Source: FW021-bin31 sp964558275 (lineage in GTDB: Bacteria > Bacteroidota > Bacteroidia > Chitinophagales > Chitinophagaceae). Taken from it: a stretch of DNA of 10,797 nucleotides. Position 1 is the first letter of the stretch. Each line of letters starts with the position of its first letter. Location: contig CAZLDH010000103.1 in the NCBI GenBank assembly GCA_964558275.1, positions 1 to 10,797 on the forward strand. The letters run 5' to 3'. Shown piece after piece: positions 1 through 6,177 of this stretch. The notes beneath the pieces are model-generated. The model made no database searches and was not told where the DNA came from. It worked only from the letters and a program-made list of their open reading frames with translations. The position numbers were made by a program, and so were the translations under genes.

Positions 1-1055
1 ATACTTTTATTACTCTTCTTCAATATTACCGGGAAATATTCATCAAAACGCGAATATCTTTGACGTGAAATATCCATAGGGAAATAAATACTTTGTAGTG
101 GTTTCATACCCATACATTTTCTAAGATAGGGTTCTATAAATATTTTAAAAGCAATTTGGACAGCTACCGGATTCCCCGGTAAGGCAAATACTATTTTTTC
201 ATTCTGATAATTACCTACCCACAGTGGTTTTCCGGGTTTTATTTTTACATGTTGGAAAAGTTCCTTTACGCCAAGTTCTTTCAATACCCCGGGTACATAA
301 TCTGCCACTCCTTTGGAAACACCACCACTAATAATCAGGATATCAGACTTCAGTCCTTGGAGAAATGCTTTTTTTAATTCGATAGGGTCATCAGGTAGTG
401 GATCATGAATCTGTGTTTGAATGTGATAAGATTGCAAGAGACCATATAGAGCAAATCCGTTAGAATCTCGAATATGTTGTGGCAGTATTTGTGCATTTAC
501 CGTTTGTACTTCATTGCCTGTTGAAAAGACCGTTACCTTAGGTAACTTTTCTACTTGCACTTTAGCACAGCCAATAGCAGCCAATGTGCCCATTGCCTTA
601 GCTGACAGTTGGGTTCCTTTTGAAAAAATAAGTTCTGCCGACTTTATATCCTCTCCGCATAGCGCTATATTTTGCCCAGGATTAACCTTTTCGCAGGTAA
701 ATAAAACGCTTTTGTTTTTTTCAATAGCCTCTTCTGATTTGATTACTGCATTTGCAGTAGATGGCACCGGCGCACCGGTCATGATACGTACACATTCTCC
801 TGCTTCAAAATCATCTTCATAAAAATCACCCGCATGTATTTCATCAATTACTTTCAAACAGGCATTATGTTTTAAGTCATCTACCTTCACTGCAAACCCA
901 TCCATAGCTGATCGATTGAAAGGCGGATAGTTTCTATCAGAACATATATCCGATGATGTTACCCGATGCAACGCATCTCTCAAAGCAATTTCCTCCGTAC
1001 CAAAAGAACGGCTGTACTGTAAAATAATATTTTTGGCTTGCTGTATAGTTAGCAT
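1..1055 (-). CDS. moeA: Molybdopterin molybdotransferase MoeA, 3' end beyond the window
   Basis: MoeA inserts molybdate into adenylylated molybdopterin, the last common step of Moco synthesis, in the cytoplasm. Reading back from the ATG at 1053-1055 gives 351 open codons with no stop before the left edge, so roughly 40-60 C-terminal residues are missing (E. coli MoeA is about 411 aa). Family motifs seen: PPFNRSAMDGFA (residues 44-55), RIMTGAPVP (90-98), STGNEV (178-183), SGGVSKGVADYV (243-254), KPGKP (273-277) and LPGNPV (292-297). The protein opens MLTIQQAKNIIL, a normal MoeA beginning, which supports this start. It lies downstream of moaCB on the same strand, but 249 bases of repeat-bearing DNA separate it from the end of the MoaB tail, so co-transcription is likely rather than certain. 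Every motif that should fall in the visible part is intact. The function call is confident; operon membership is inferred. Confidence 0.95.
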   Translation of the reverse strand, partial: MLTIQQAKNIILQYSRSFGTEEIALRDALHRVTSSDICSDRNYPPFNRSAMDGFAVKVDDLKHNACLKVIDEIHAGDFYEDDFEAGECVRIMTGAPVPSTANAVIKSEEAIEKNKSVLFTCEKVNPGQNIALCGEDIKSAELIFSKGTQLSAKAMGTLAAIGCAKVQVEKLPKVTVFSTGNEVQTVNAQILPQHIRDSNGFALYGLLQSYHIQTQIHDPLPDDPIELKKAFLQGLKSDILIISGGVSKGVADYVPGVLKELGVKELFQHVKIKPGKPLWVGNYQNEKIVFALPGNPVAVQIAFKIFIEPYLRKCMGMKPLQSIYFPMDISRQRYSRFDEYFPVILKKSNKS

Positions 1056-1073
1056 GGTTGATTTTGTTGATTG

Positions 1074-1105
1074 CCTGCCCGTACACGCTAAAAAGTGTGG
1101 GCGGG
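1074..1105. repeat. Imperfect inverted repeat between moaCB and moeA
   Basis: GCCC followed by GTACAC pairs with GTGTGGGC across a short A-rich loop, with a two-base bulge, giving a stem of about 11 pairs including one G-U. It lies 18 bases or more upstream of the moeA start. It has no following T-run in the moeA direction, so it is not a standard terminator. It could be a remnant of a dispersed intergenic repeat or a leader hairpin. The role is unknown. Confidence 0.4.
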
Positions 1106-1144
1106 GTTAAATTATTGAATTGTTAAATGGCTGTTCATCAGTGC

Positions 1145-1160
1145 CCTGACTACCGTCAGG
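1145..1160. repeat. Small perfect hairpin, 6-bp stem with 4-base loop
   Basis: CCTGAC and GTCAGG flank the loop TACC. It is short and without a T-run, so no function is assigned. It is noted because it sits with another inverted repeat and heptanucleotide repeats in a 249-base gap that carries no gene. Confidence 0.35.
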
Positions 1161-1195
1161 CAATTTCAGCAAAGGTGGGGTTGAATGATTCCAAA

Positions 1196-1301
1196 GTTCC
1201 AAGTTCCTACCGAATACCTAATGTATCTTAGCCAAAAGCATAAAGCCTTATCGATTACTGATGACTGATTACCGAACACCGAATACCGAATACCCAACAC
1301 T
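1196..1301. repeat. Degenerate 7-base tandem repeats in the moaCB-moeA gap
   Basis: Two tracts show a 7-base period. In 1253-1301 seven consecutive units fit roughly GAWTACY: GATTACT, GATGACT and GATTACC, then one GAACACC, GAATACC twice, and a weaker last unit CAACACT. In 1196-1223 four looser units include GTTCCAA and GTTCCTA, and CGAATACC recurs at 1211-1218. The right-hand tract ends 3 bases before the stop (TGA) of the MoaB tail. The repeat is visible by direct reading. Its origin, whether slippage or a dispersed element, is unknown. Confidence 0.6.
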
Positions 1302-1304
1302 CCC

Positions 1305-1469
1305 TCAATGCCCTCCTCCTTTTAATATTTTTCTTGCATGAAAGATAGCCGGTAATATTGCCTGTAAAGATTCTCTTGCACCGTTCGAACTTCCGGGTAG
1401 TGTAACAATGGTAGTATGTCCAATAGAACCCGCAACTGCTCTTGACATCATAGCCACAGGGGTTCGTTG
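1305..1469 (-). pseudogene. C-terminal end of the MoaB domain, cut off from moaCB by an in-frame TAA
   Basis: Continuing in the same frame past the TAA at 1470-1472 gives 54 more codons and then TGA at 1305-1307. They translate to a normal MoaB ending: QRTPVAMMSRAVAG, then LPGSSNGARESL, then RKILKGGGH. The LPG(S/N) segment is part of the molybdopterin-binding site in MoaB/MogA proteins. No frameshift is needed. Together with the 249 residues before the stop and one residue at the stop itself, the protein would be 304 aa, a usual size for Bacteroidota MoaC-MoaB fusions. By itself this piece has no good start signal; a pair of ATG codons lies inside it. It is either the dead tail of a recently broken gene, part of a gene with a sequencing error, or a read-through product. 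Confidence 0.85.
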
Positions 1470-2219
1470 TTATCCATAATGCCGCATCGCTTCTGTAATG
1501 CCGTCTGCATCTCGTTCAAGTATTTCTTTTACAGCTTCAACGGTTTGATCTCTTGGTCCAAGTCCGGTTCCTCCAGTCGTAAAAATGAAAGCTATACCCT
1601 GATTCACCCAATTATAAATTTGTTCCTGAATACCTAGCTTTTCATCGGCAATAATTTGATAATCTGTTACTTTCACTCCTGATTTATCCAATAAGTTGGC
1701 AATAATTTTTCCTGATTTATCCGCTCGCTTACCTGCGGCAGTAGAATCGGAACACACCAGAATAGCACAGGTAGGAGGTAGATTGAAATATTTACGATCG
1801 CTTTTTCCACCTGTTTTTTTCAGTAACCGAATTCCTGTAATTTCTAACTGTTCATCTATAGGTTTTAATCCCTCATAAATTGTTAAGGCAGCTACACTAA
1901 TTGCCGTCAGCACTTCCATTTCTATACTGTTACGACCAATGGATTTAACCTCTGCTTGAATATAAATAAGTCCGTTATCCTTTTCAATAGTGCTTTCAAA
2001 ATTTATGTCCAATGCATCTATATCCACAGGATGACAATCAGGAATTAGATGTGCGCTATTTTTTGCCGCAAGCAGGGCTGCTGCTTTAGCCATTTCAAAT
2101 ATATTGCCCTTAGGTAAACGATTTTCTTTAATCAATTGAAGGGTAGATGTCGAGCAAAGCACTTTTCCCAAGCCGATTGCTGTTCGCAGGGCTTCTATTT
2201 TTGCAGTAATATCGCGCAT
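1470..2219 (-). CDS. moaCB: MoaC-MoaB fusion (Moco biosynthesis), truncated by an in-frame TAA
   Basis: Residues 1-142 are MoaC, which together with MoaA makes cyclic pyranopterin monophosphate. Residues about 150-249 are the first part of a MoaB/MogA domain, which binds or adenylylates molybdopterin. MoaC signatures: MRDITAK at the start, LPKGNIFEMAKAA, LIPDCHP with His63, IEMEVLT with Glu100 and Glu102, Lys119, and KTGGKSD. Aligned by eye to E. coli MoaC, Lys37, His63, Glu100 and Lys119 match Lys51, His77, Glu112 and Lys131. Asp128 is replaced by Glu116 (IYEGLK instead of IYDMxK). MoaB signatures: ILVCSDSTAAGKRADKSG and TTGGTGLGPRDQT. The reading frame ends at HYG-TAA, where relatives read YGQxRTP, so one C-to-T change of a Gln codon (CAA to TAA) would explain it. 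An in-frame TAG upstream makes the ATG at 2217-2219 the first possible ATG. It lies 27 bases after nirD on the same strand. Confidence 0.92.
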   Translation of the reverse strand: MRDITAKIEALRTAIGLGKVLCSTSTLQLIKENRLPKGNIFEMAKAAALLAAKNSAHLIPDCHPVDIDALDINFESTIEKDNGLIYIQAEVKSIGRNSIEMEVLTAISVAALTIYEGLKPIDEQLEITGIRLLKKTGGKSDRKYFNLPPTCAILVCSDSTAAGKRADKSGKIIANLLDKSGVKVTDYQIIADEKLGIQEQIYNWVNQGIAFIFTTGGTGLGPRDQTVEAVKEILERDADGITEAMRHYG

Positions 2220-2246
2220 AACTTTAATGCTTTTCTATCTCAATAT

Positions 2247-2660
2247 TTATACATCATCTTCATACATGCCAATAAAAATATAACCATCTTTGATCTTTAC
2301 CGGATAAGTTTTAATTTGATAAATATCCGGATCGGATAAACAACTACCTGACCTTAATGAAAAAGTTTTTTTATGAAAAGGACAAGCAACTTTAGGTTCA
2401 TTTTCTGACTCCCCTAATAGTCCACGAGATAAAATCATTTGCTGCTTATGGGGACAAAGGTTTTGTGTGGCATACCATTCATTTTTATAAGCAAAATAAA
2501 AAACGGCTATTTGTTTGTCTTTATACTTTACACAAACACCTCCATTTTCAGGAACGTCTTCCATTCGGCAGGCTTTAAACCATCCTTTGGTTTTTGGAGA
2601 TAAGACTGTATCTGACAGTGATTTTTCGTTCATGGTATAAGGTTTTTGAATTGTATACAT
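2247..2660 (-). CDS. nirD: Nitrite reductase (NADH) small subunit NirD, Rieske type
   Basis: This is the small partner of NirB in the cytoplasmic NADH-dependent reduction of nitrite to ammonium. The 137-residue product has a Rieske-like fold signature: NLCPHKQQMILSRG (67-80) and VACPFHKKTFSL (91-102). Cys69 and His71, then Cys93 and His96, make a complete CxH...CxxH ligand set for a [2Fe-2S] cluster. E. coli NirD has the same fold but lacks these ligands, so this is the cluster-retaining form. It starts 42 bases after nirB ends on the same strand. Met10 (about 2633) is an alternative start; neither candidate has a clear ribosome site, and the N-terminal 25 residues lie before the conserved domain (GWFKAC, 26-31). 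The family call is secure; the exact start is not. Confidence 0.93.
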   Translation of the reverse strand: MYTIQKPYTMNEKSLSDTVLSPKTKGWFKACRMEDVPENGGVCVKYKDKQIAVFYFAYKNEWYATQNLCPHKQQMILSRGLLGESENEPKVACPFHKKTFSLRSGSCLSDPDIYQIKTYPVKIKDGYIFIGMYEDDV

Positions 2661-2702
2661 AATTGGAGTCTTCTTTTTTTATTTCTCCCGTTTTAATTAA
2701 TA

Positions 2703-5231
2703 TCACCCCCATTCTACCGGAAATTTTTGTTTACGTTCTTCTTTAAATTCAACGGTGGGGTCAGGCTCATCAGAATTCACAAAATGAGAGAACTTTTTTT
2801 GTAATTCAGGATTGTCAACAACTGCTTTCCATTCGCATTGAAACTTATCAAGTGTTTGATTCATTTCTTCTTCCAGCTTATCGCAAATACCCAGTGAATC
2901 CTCTATCACGACTTCCTTTAGATAATCTAATTCTCCATCCAATTTATTTAGCCATCCTGCTGTACGCGTTAAAGGTTCTGCTGTTTTGATATAATACATC
3001 AGCAGTCGGTCTATGTATTGAATGAGTGTTTCTTTATCAATGTCCGTAGCAAATAATTGTCCATGTTGTGGTTTAGAACCTCCATTGCCTCCAAAAAATA
3101 GATTCCAACCTTTTTCGGTAGCTATAACACCTATATCTTTTGACTGAGCTTCTGCACATTCTCGCACACAACCTGAGACTGCCATTTTTATTTTATGAGG
3201 AGAGCGCAATCCTTTATATCGATCTTCCAGTTCAATGGCAAGACCTACTGAGTCATGTAGTCCAAAACGACACCAAGTAGAGCCTACGCAACTCTTTACG
3301 GTACGTACCGATTTACCATAGGCATGGCCACTTTCAAAACCTGCATCAATAAGCTCTTCCCATATTTTTGGCAACTCATGCACATGTGCACCAAACAAAT
3401 CAATACGTTGTCCTCCTGTAATTTTACAATAGAGATTATATTTTTTAGCAATTTCACCAATAACAATTAATTTATCAGGAGTAATTTCTCCACCCGGCAC
3501 TCTGGGAACTACAGAATATGTTCCTCCTTTTTGAATATTAGCAAGATAACGGTCATTTGTATCTTGAATAATATCGTGGTTAATGATTAATTCATTCCAT
3601 GCACTAGCCAATATAGAAGCGATTGCCGGTTTGCAGACTTCACAGCCTCCGCCTTCTCCATAAGCTTCCAATGCTTCATCAAAAGTTTTAATTTCATTGA
3701 CCCGGATGAGATCATATAATTCCTGACGACTAAAAGGGAAATGGTTACATATCGTGGACTTAACAGTTTTCCCTTGTGCTTTCAATGATTCATCAATCAG
3801 ATCTTTCACCATAGGGATACAGCCGCCACACCCCGTTCCTGCTTTGGTACACTTTTTCATACCCTCTACATCAGTTACTCCTTGTTCAGTAACTGCCTTA
3901 CAGATTGTTCCTTTGGAAACACTTTCACAGGAACAAATCAATGCACTTTCAGGTAATGACATCACTCCAGAGCTTGGCTTATTTCCTTTATCACCTCCTT
4001 CAAACAAAATACTTTCCGGATCCGGTGGCAGTGCCATATCATTCAGATACATTTGTAACATCATATTATAGGTGCGGGTATCACCTACCAAAATTCCTCC
4101 TAATAGTTTTTTTCCGTCTTCCGATACATTAATGCGTTTATAAATATCATGCATACGATCTTCAAAAATAATTGGACTGTGTGTAGTGTCTGTACCAAAG
4201 GGATCTCCAAAACTGGCAACATCCACACCAATCAGTTTCAATTTGGTAGACATATCAAAAGTACTGAAAGTCTTTTCAATACCGGTTAGGCGACTGGCTA
4301 CCACTTCAGCCATTTCATAACCGGGTGCTACCAGCCCATAGATCATTCCTTCAAATAAAGCACATTCACCAATAGCGAAAATACAAGGATCCGAAGTTTG
4401 TAACTGATCATTGACCAAAATCCCACCTCTTGGACCAATCGTTATACCACATTGTTTTGCCAATTCGTCACGTGGTCTAATGCCGGCCGAAATGACTACC
4501 ATATCAGCATCCACTTGAGTATCATCCGAAAATTCCACCCATTCGACTTTATCTCCCCCCCGGATAGCTGAAGTATCTTTATTGAGATGAATATGGATAC
4601 CAAGATGTTCCAGTTTATACTTTAAGAAATGGGATCCTTTTTCATCCAACTGACGAGCCATCAGCCCGGGAGAACGTTCGATAACATGGGTTTCCAGTTC
4701 CAAATCAAGCATGGCCTTGGCGGCTTCCAGTCCCAGAAGCCCACCCCCTATCACTACTGCTTTTTTTGCTTTAAAAGCTTGAGCAGTAATAAGTTCCAAA
4801 TCCTCAATAGTACGATATACAAAGACACCGGGGGTGTCTTTTCCTCGAATAGGGGGAACAAATGGTAAAGAACCGGTAGCAAAAACCAGAAAATCATAAG
4901 AAATCGTCAAACCAGAAGAAGAGATGACTGTTTTTTTAAATTTATCTATTTCAACTACAGGATCATTCAAATGCAATTGAAAATTTTGAGATTCATACCA
5001 GCCTGATTCCGACAAATACAAATCTTCCAAAGATTTGCCGGAAAAATATTCACTCAGATGCACCCGGTCATAGGCACGATATTGTTCTTCACCAAACACA
5101 ATAATTTCTAATTCATTATGTTTGTCTTTTTCCATTATTTTTTCACAAAACTTATGACCAACCATGCCATTGCCGATCACTACTACTTTTTTTCGATAAG
5201 AAGAAGCTGCCGGTTTTTTAATATAAATCAT
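2703..5231 (-). CDS. nirB: Nitrite reductase (NADH) large subunit NirB
   Basis: NirB reduces nitrite to ammonium with six electrons from NADH through FAD, Fe-S centres and siroheme. At 842 residues it matches the family (E. coli NirB is about 847). Domains in order: an FAD-binding part with GNGMVG (20-25); an NAD-binding part with GGGLLGLEAA (162-171); the second FAD motif near IFAIGEC (284-290); a BFD-like [2Fe-2S] domain with Cys433, Cys435, Cys468 and Cys471; a second cysteine pair GCEVC (529-533); and the nitrite/sulfite reductase half-domains. The siroheme/[4Fe-4S] ligands are Cys648, Cys654, Cys688 and Cys692 (CVGSTWC and GCVREC). No key residue appears to be missing. It is the first gene of a minus-strand run leading to nirD, moaCB and moeA. 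The upstream region has a -7 element and a CRP/FNR-like dyad. The start at 5229-5231 lies about 20 bases from the predicted transcription start and leaves a 14-residue tail before the first strand of the FAD fold. Confidence 0.97.
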   Translation of the reverse strand: MIYIKKPAASSYRKKVVVIGNGMVGHKFCEKIMEKDKHNELEIIVFGEEQYRAYDRVHLSEYFSGKSLEDLYLSESGWYESQNFQLHLNDPVVEIDKFKKTVISSSGLTISYDFLVFATGSLPFVPPIRGKDTPGVFVYRTIEDLELITAQAFKAKKAVVIGGGLLGLEAAKAMLDLELETHVIERSPGLMARQLDEKGSHFLKYKLEHLGIHIHLNKDTSAIRGGDKVEWVEFSDDTQVDADMVVISAGIRPRDELAKQCGITIGPRGGILVNDQLQTSDPCIFAIGECALFEGMIYGLVAPGYEMAEVVASRLTGIEKTFSTFDMSTKLKLIGVDVASFGDPFGTDTTHSPIIFEDRMHDIYKRINVSEDGKKLLGGILVGDTRTYNMMLQMYLNDMALPPDPESILFEGGDKGNKPSSGVMSLPESALICSCESVSKGTICKAVTEQGVTDVEGMKKCTKAGTGCGGCIPMVKDLIDESLKAQGKTVKSTICNHFPFSRQELYDLIRVNEIKTFDEALEAYGEGGGCEVCKPAIASILASAWNELIINHDIIQDTNDRYLANIQKGGTYSVVPRVPGGEITPDKLIVIGEIAKKYNLYCKITGGQRIDLFGAHVHELPKIWEELIDAGFESGHAYGKSVRTVKSCVGSTWCRFGLHDSVGLAIELEDRYKGLRSPHKIKMAVSGCVRECAEAQSKDIGVIATEKGWNLFFGGNGGSKPQHGQLFATDIDKETLIQYIDRLLMYYIKTAEPLTRTAGWLNKLDGELDYLKEVVIEDSLGICDKLEEEMNQTLDKFQCEWKAVVDNPELQKKFSHFVNSDEPDPTVEFKEERKQKFPVEWG

Positions 5232-5258
5232 AATTTCAATTTTTCAATAACACTATTG

Positions 5259-5266
5259 CAAAAATA
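5259..5266 (-). promoter_or_regulatory. Bacteroidota -7 promoter element of nirB
   Basis: On the minus strand the bases read TATTTTTG, an exact TAnnTTTG, followed by CA as is often seen. It lies 27 bases upstream of the nirB ATG, predicting a leader of about 20 bases. The usual -33 TTG is not found 17-23 bases upstream: TTG occurs only 11 and 30 bases away. This fits a promoter that depends on an activator. The motif is seen; its activity is inferred. Confidence 0.55.
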
Positions 5267-5285
5267 CTAAATAATTTCAATTTTA

Positions 5286-5299
5286 ATGAAAATTATCAA
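5286..5299 (-). promoter_or_regulatory. Possible CRP/FNR-family site upstream of nirB
   Basis: The minus strand reads TTGATAATTTTCAT, with the TGA-N6-TCA core of the CRP/FNR family; one half matches the FNR half-site TTGAT exactly and the other is weaker. Its centre (5292.5) lies about 38-41 bases upstream of the transcription start predicted from the -7 element, the usual place for a class II activator. AT-rich DNA gives such matches by chance fairly often, so this is tentative. No regulator gene of this family is in the window. Confidence 0.35.
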
Positions 5300-5350
5300 A
5301 TATTATTTATATTTTTTAGAATTTATATTAAAATATAGCTATTTACTTAG

Positions 5351-5374
5351 ATTTATTCTAAAAATAGAATAAAT
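5351..5374. promoter_or_regulatory. 24-bp perfect palindrome upstream of nirB, candidate operator
   Basis: The arms ATTTATTCTA and TAGAATAAAT are perfect complements around AAAA. The inner part, TTCTA-N4-TAGAA, has the same 5-4-5 layout as an FNR box but different bases. It lies 120 bases upstream of the nirB start and about 100 bases past the end of the DJ-1-like gene. It has no T-run on either strand that would make it a typical terminator. It may bind a dimeric regulator of nirB. Confidence 0.4.
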
Positions 5375-5475
5375 ACTTTTATCTATTCCTGTTGAATATA
5401 TGAAGGATTACTCTGGCTGAGTTTAGCGTTGTATTATTTGAAGAAACTGAAAGAATAGTTATTAATTAATCCGGA

Positions 5476-6030
5476 TTATCTGTATTTGTGAATCCCTTCA
5501 TTAAATTCTTCAATCATTTTATTGTTAAATGCCTGAAGATCTTCGGGAGATCGGCTTGTAACCAGTCCCTGATCAGTCACCACTTCTTTATTCTGCCAGT
5601 TTGCGCCGGCATTTAATAAATCGGTTTTTATAGAATTGAAAGAAGTCAAGTTTTTCCCTTTCAACATCCCCGTTTCAATTAATAATTGTGGACCGTGACA
5701 AATAGAAGCAATTGGTTTGTTATCTTCCATAAATGCTTTGGCAAAATCTATACAATATTGATTCCTTCTCATTTTATCCGGATTAAGTACTCCTCCGGGA
5801 ATCATTAGCGCATCATAATCATCAGATTCAGCCTCGCTCACCACTACATCTACGGCTAATTCATCAGACCAATTCCCTTCACTCCATCCGGTCACATTTT
5901 CGGTTTGAGGAGATACAATATCCACTTTTGCACCAGCATCCTCCAAGACTTGTTTCGGACTGGTCAATTCTAATTCTTCAAATCCGTCTTCGGTCAGAAT
6001 AGCTACTTTTTTTCCTTCTAAATTGTTCAT
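5476..6030 (-). CDS. DJ-1/PfpI family protein
   Basis: The 184-residue product belongs to the DJ-1/PfpI superfamily, PfpI/YhbO branch. Members are small cytoplasmic stress proteins; protease and glycation-repair activities have been reported and the latter is disputed. Seen: a DGFEELEL segment with Glu18, the nucleophile elbow ASICHGPQ with Cys111 and His112, the TGW-SEGNW segment (47-54) that resembles the PfpI TGW-x-x-G-x-W stretch, and TSRSPEDLQAFN (158-169). The length is normal and all expected catalytic residues are present. No signal peptide is seen. It is monocistronic by appearance: a long hairpin lies upstream of it, after the kinase gene, and 244 bases separate it from nirB. I could not find a convincing -33/-7 pair for it. 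General stress protection is the likely role; the actual substrate cannot be told from sequence. Confidence 0.93.
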   Translation of the reverse strand: MNNLEGKKVAILTEDGFEELELTSPKQVLEDAGAKVDIVSPQTENVTGWSEGNWSDELAVDVVVSEAESDDYDALMIPGGVLNPDKMRRNQYCIDFAKAFMEDNKPIASICHGPQLLIETGMLKGKNLTSFNSIKTDLLNAGANWQNKEVVTDQGLVTSRSPEDLQAFNNKMIEEFNEGIHKYR

Positions 6031-6108
6031 CTTTTTAAAATTTAAGTTCTTAACAATAGATATAAAAGATTCAACTTCTATGCCACTAGAAAAAAAGAAC
6101 TACAGCCC

Positions 6109-6116
6109 TACATTTG
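6109..6116 (+). promoter_or_regulatory. Exact -7-like element on the plus strand ahead of a hairpin
   Basis: The plus strand reads TACATTTG followed by CA, an exact Bacteroidota -7 match, with no TTG at the -33 position. Transcription would start near 6121-6123, directly before the hairpin at 6125-6167, and run antisense to the kinase gene. No plus-strand gene follows. It may be a chance match or the promoter of a very short RNA. Confidence 0.25.
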
Positions 6117-6124
6117 CACACATC

Positions 6125-6167
6125 ATACTCCTCAAAATGGGAATTTTTTTCCCATTTTGAGGAGTAT
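6125..6167. terminator. Perfect 19-bp hairpin after the kinase gene, probable terminator
   Basis: Bases 6125-6143 are the exact complement of 6149-6167, with a five-base T loop (plus strand). The hairpin begins 10 bases past the kinase stop codon and lies well before the DJ-1-like gene, which is where a terminator is expected. On the minus strand no U-run follows the stem. On the plus strand the stem runs into TTTT, so the T-tract fits the other direction better. The structure is certain; the terminator role is inferred. Confidence 0.6.
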
Positions 6168-6177
6168 TTTATAAAAT

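Noticed and set aside
514..822. A 102-codon open frame on the plus strand
   Set aside because: It lies opposite moeA, whose motifs are continuous on the minus strand; it is a shadow frame.
1470..1472. Genome-wide reassignment of TAA to glutamine
   Set aside because: Several other genes in the window end properly at TAA, so the stop in moaCB needs a local explanation.
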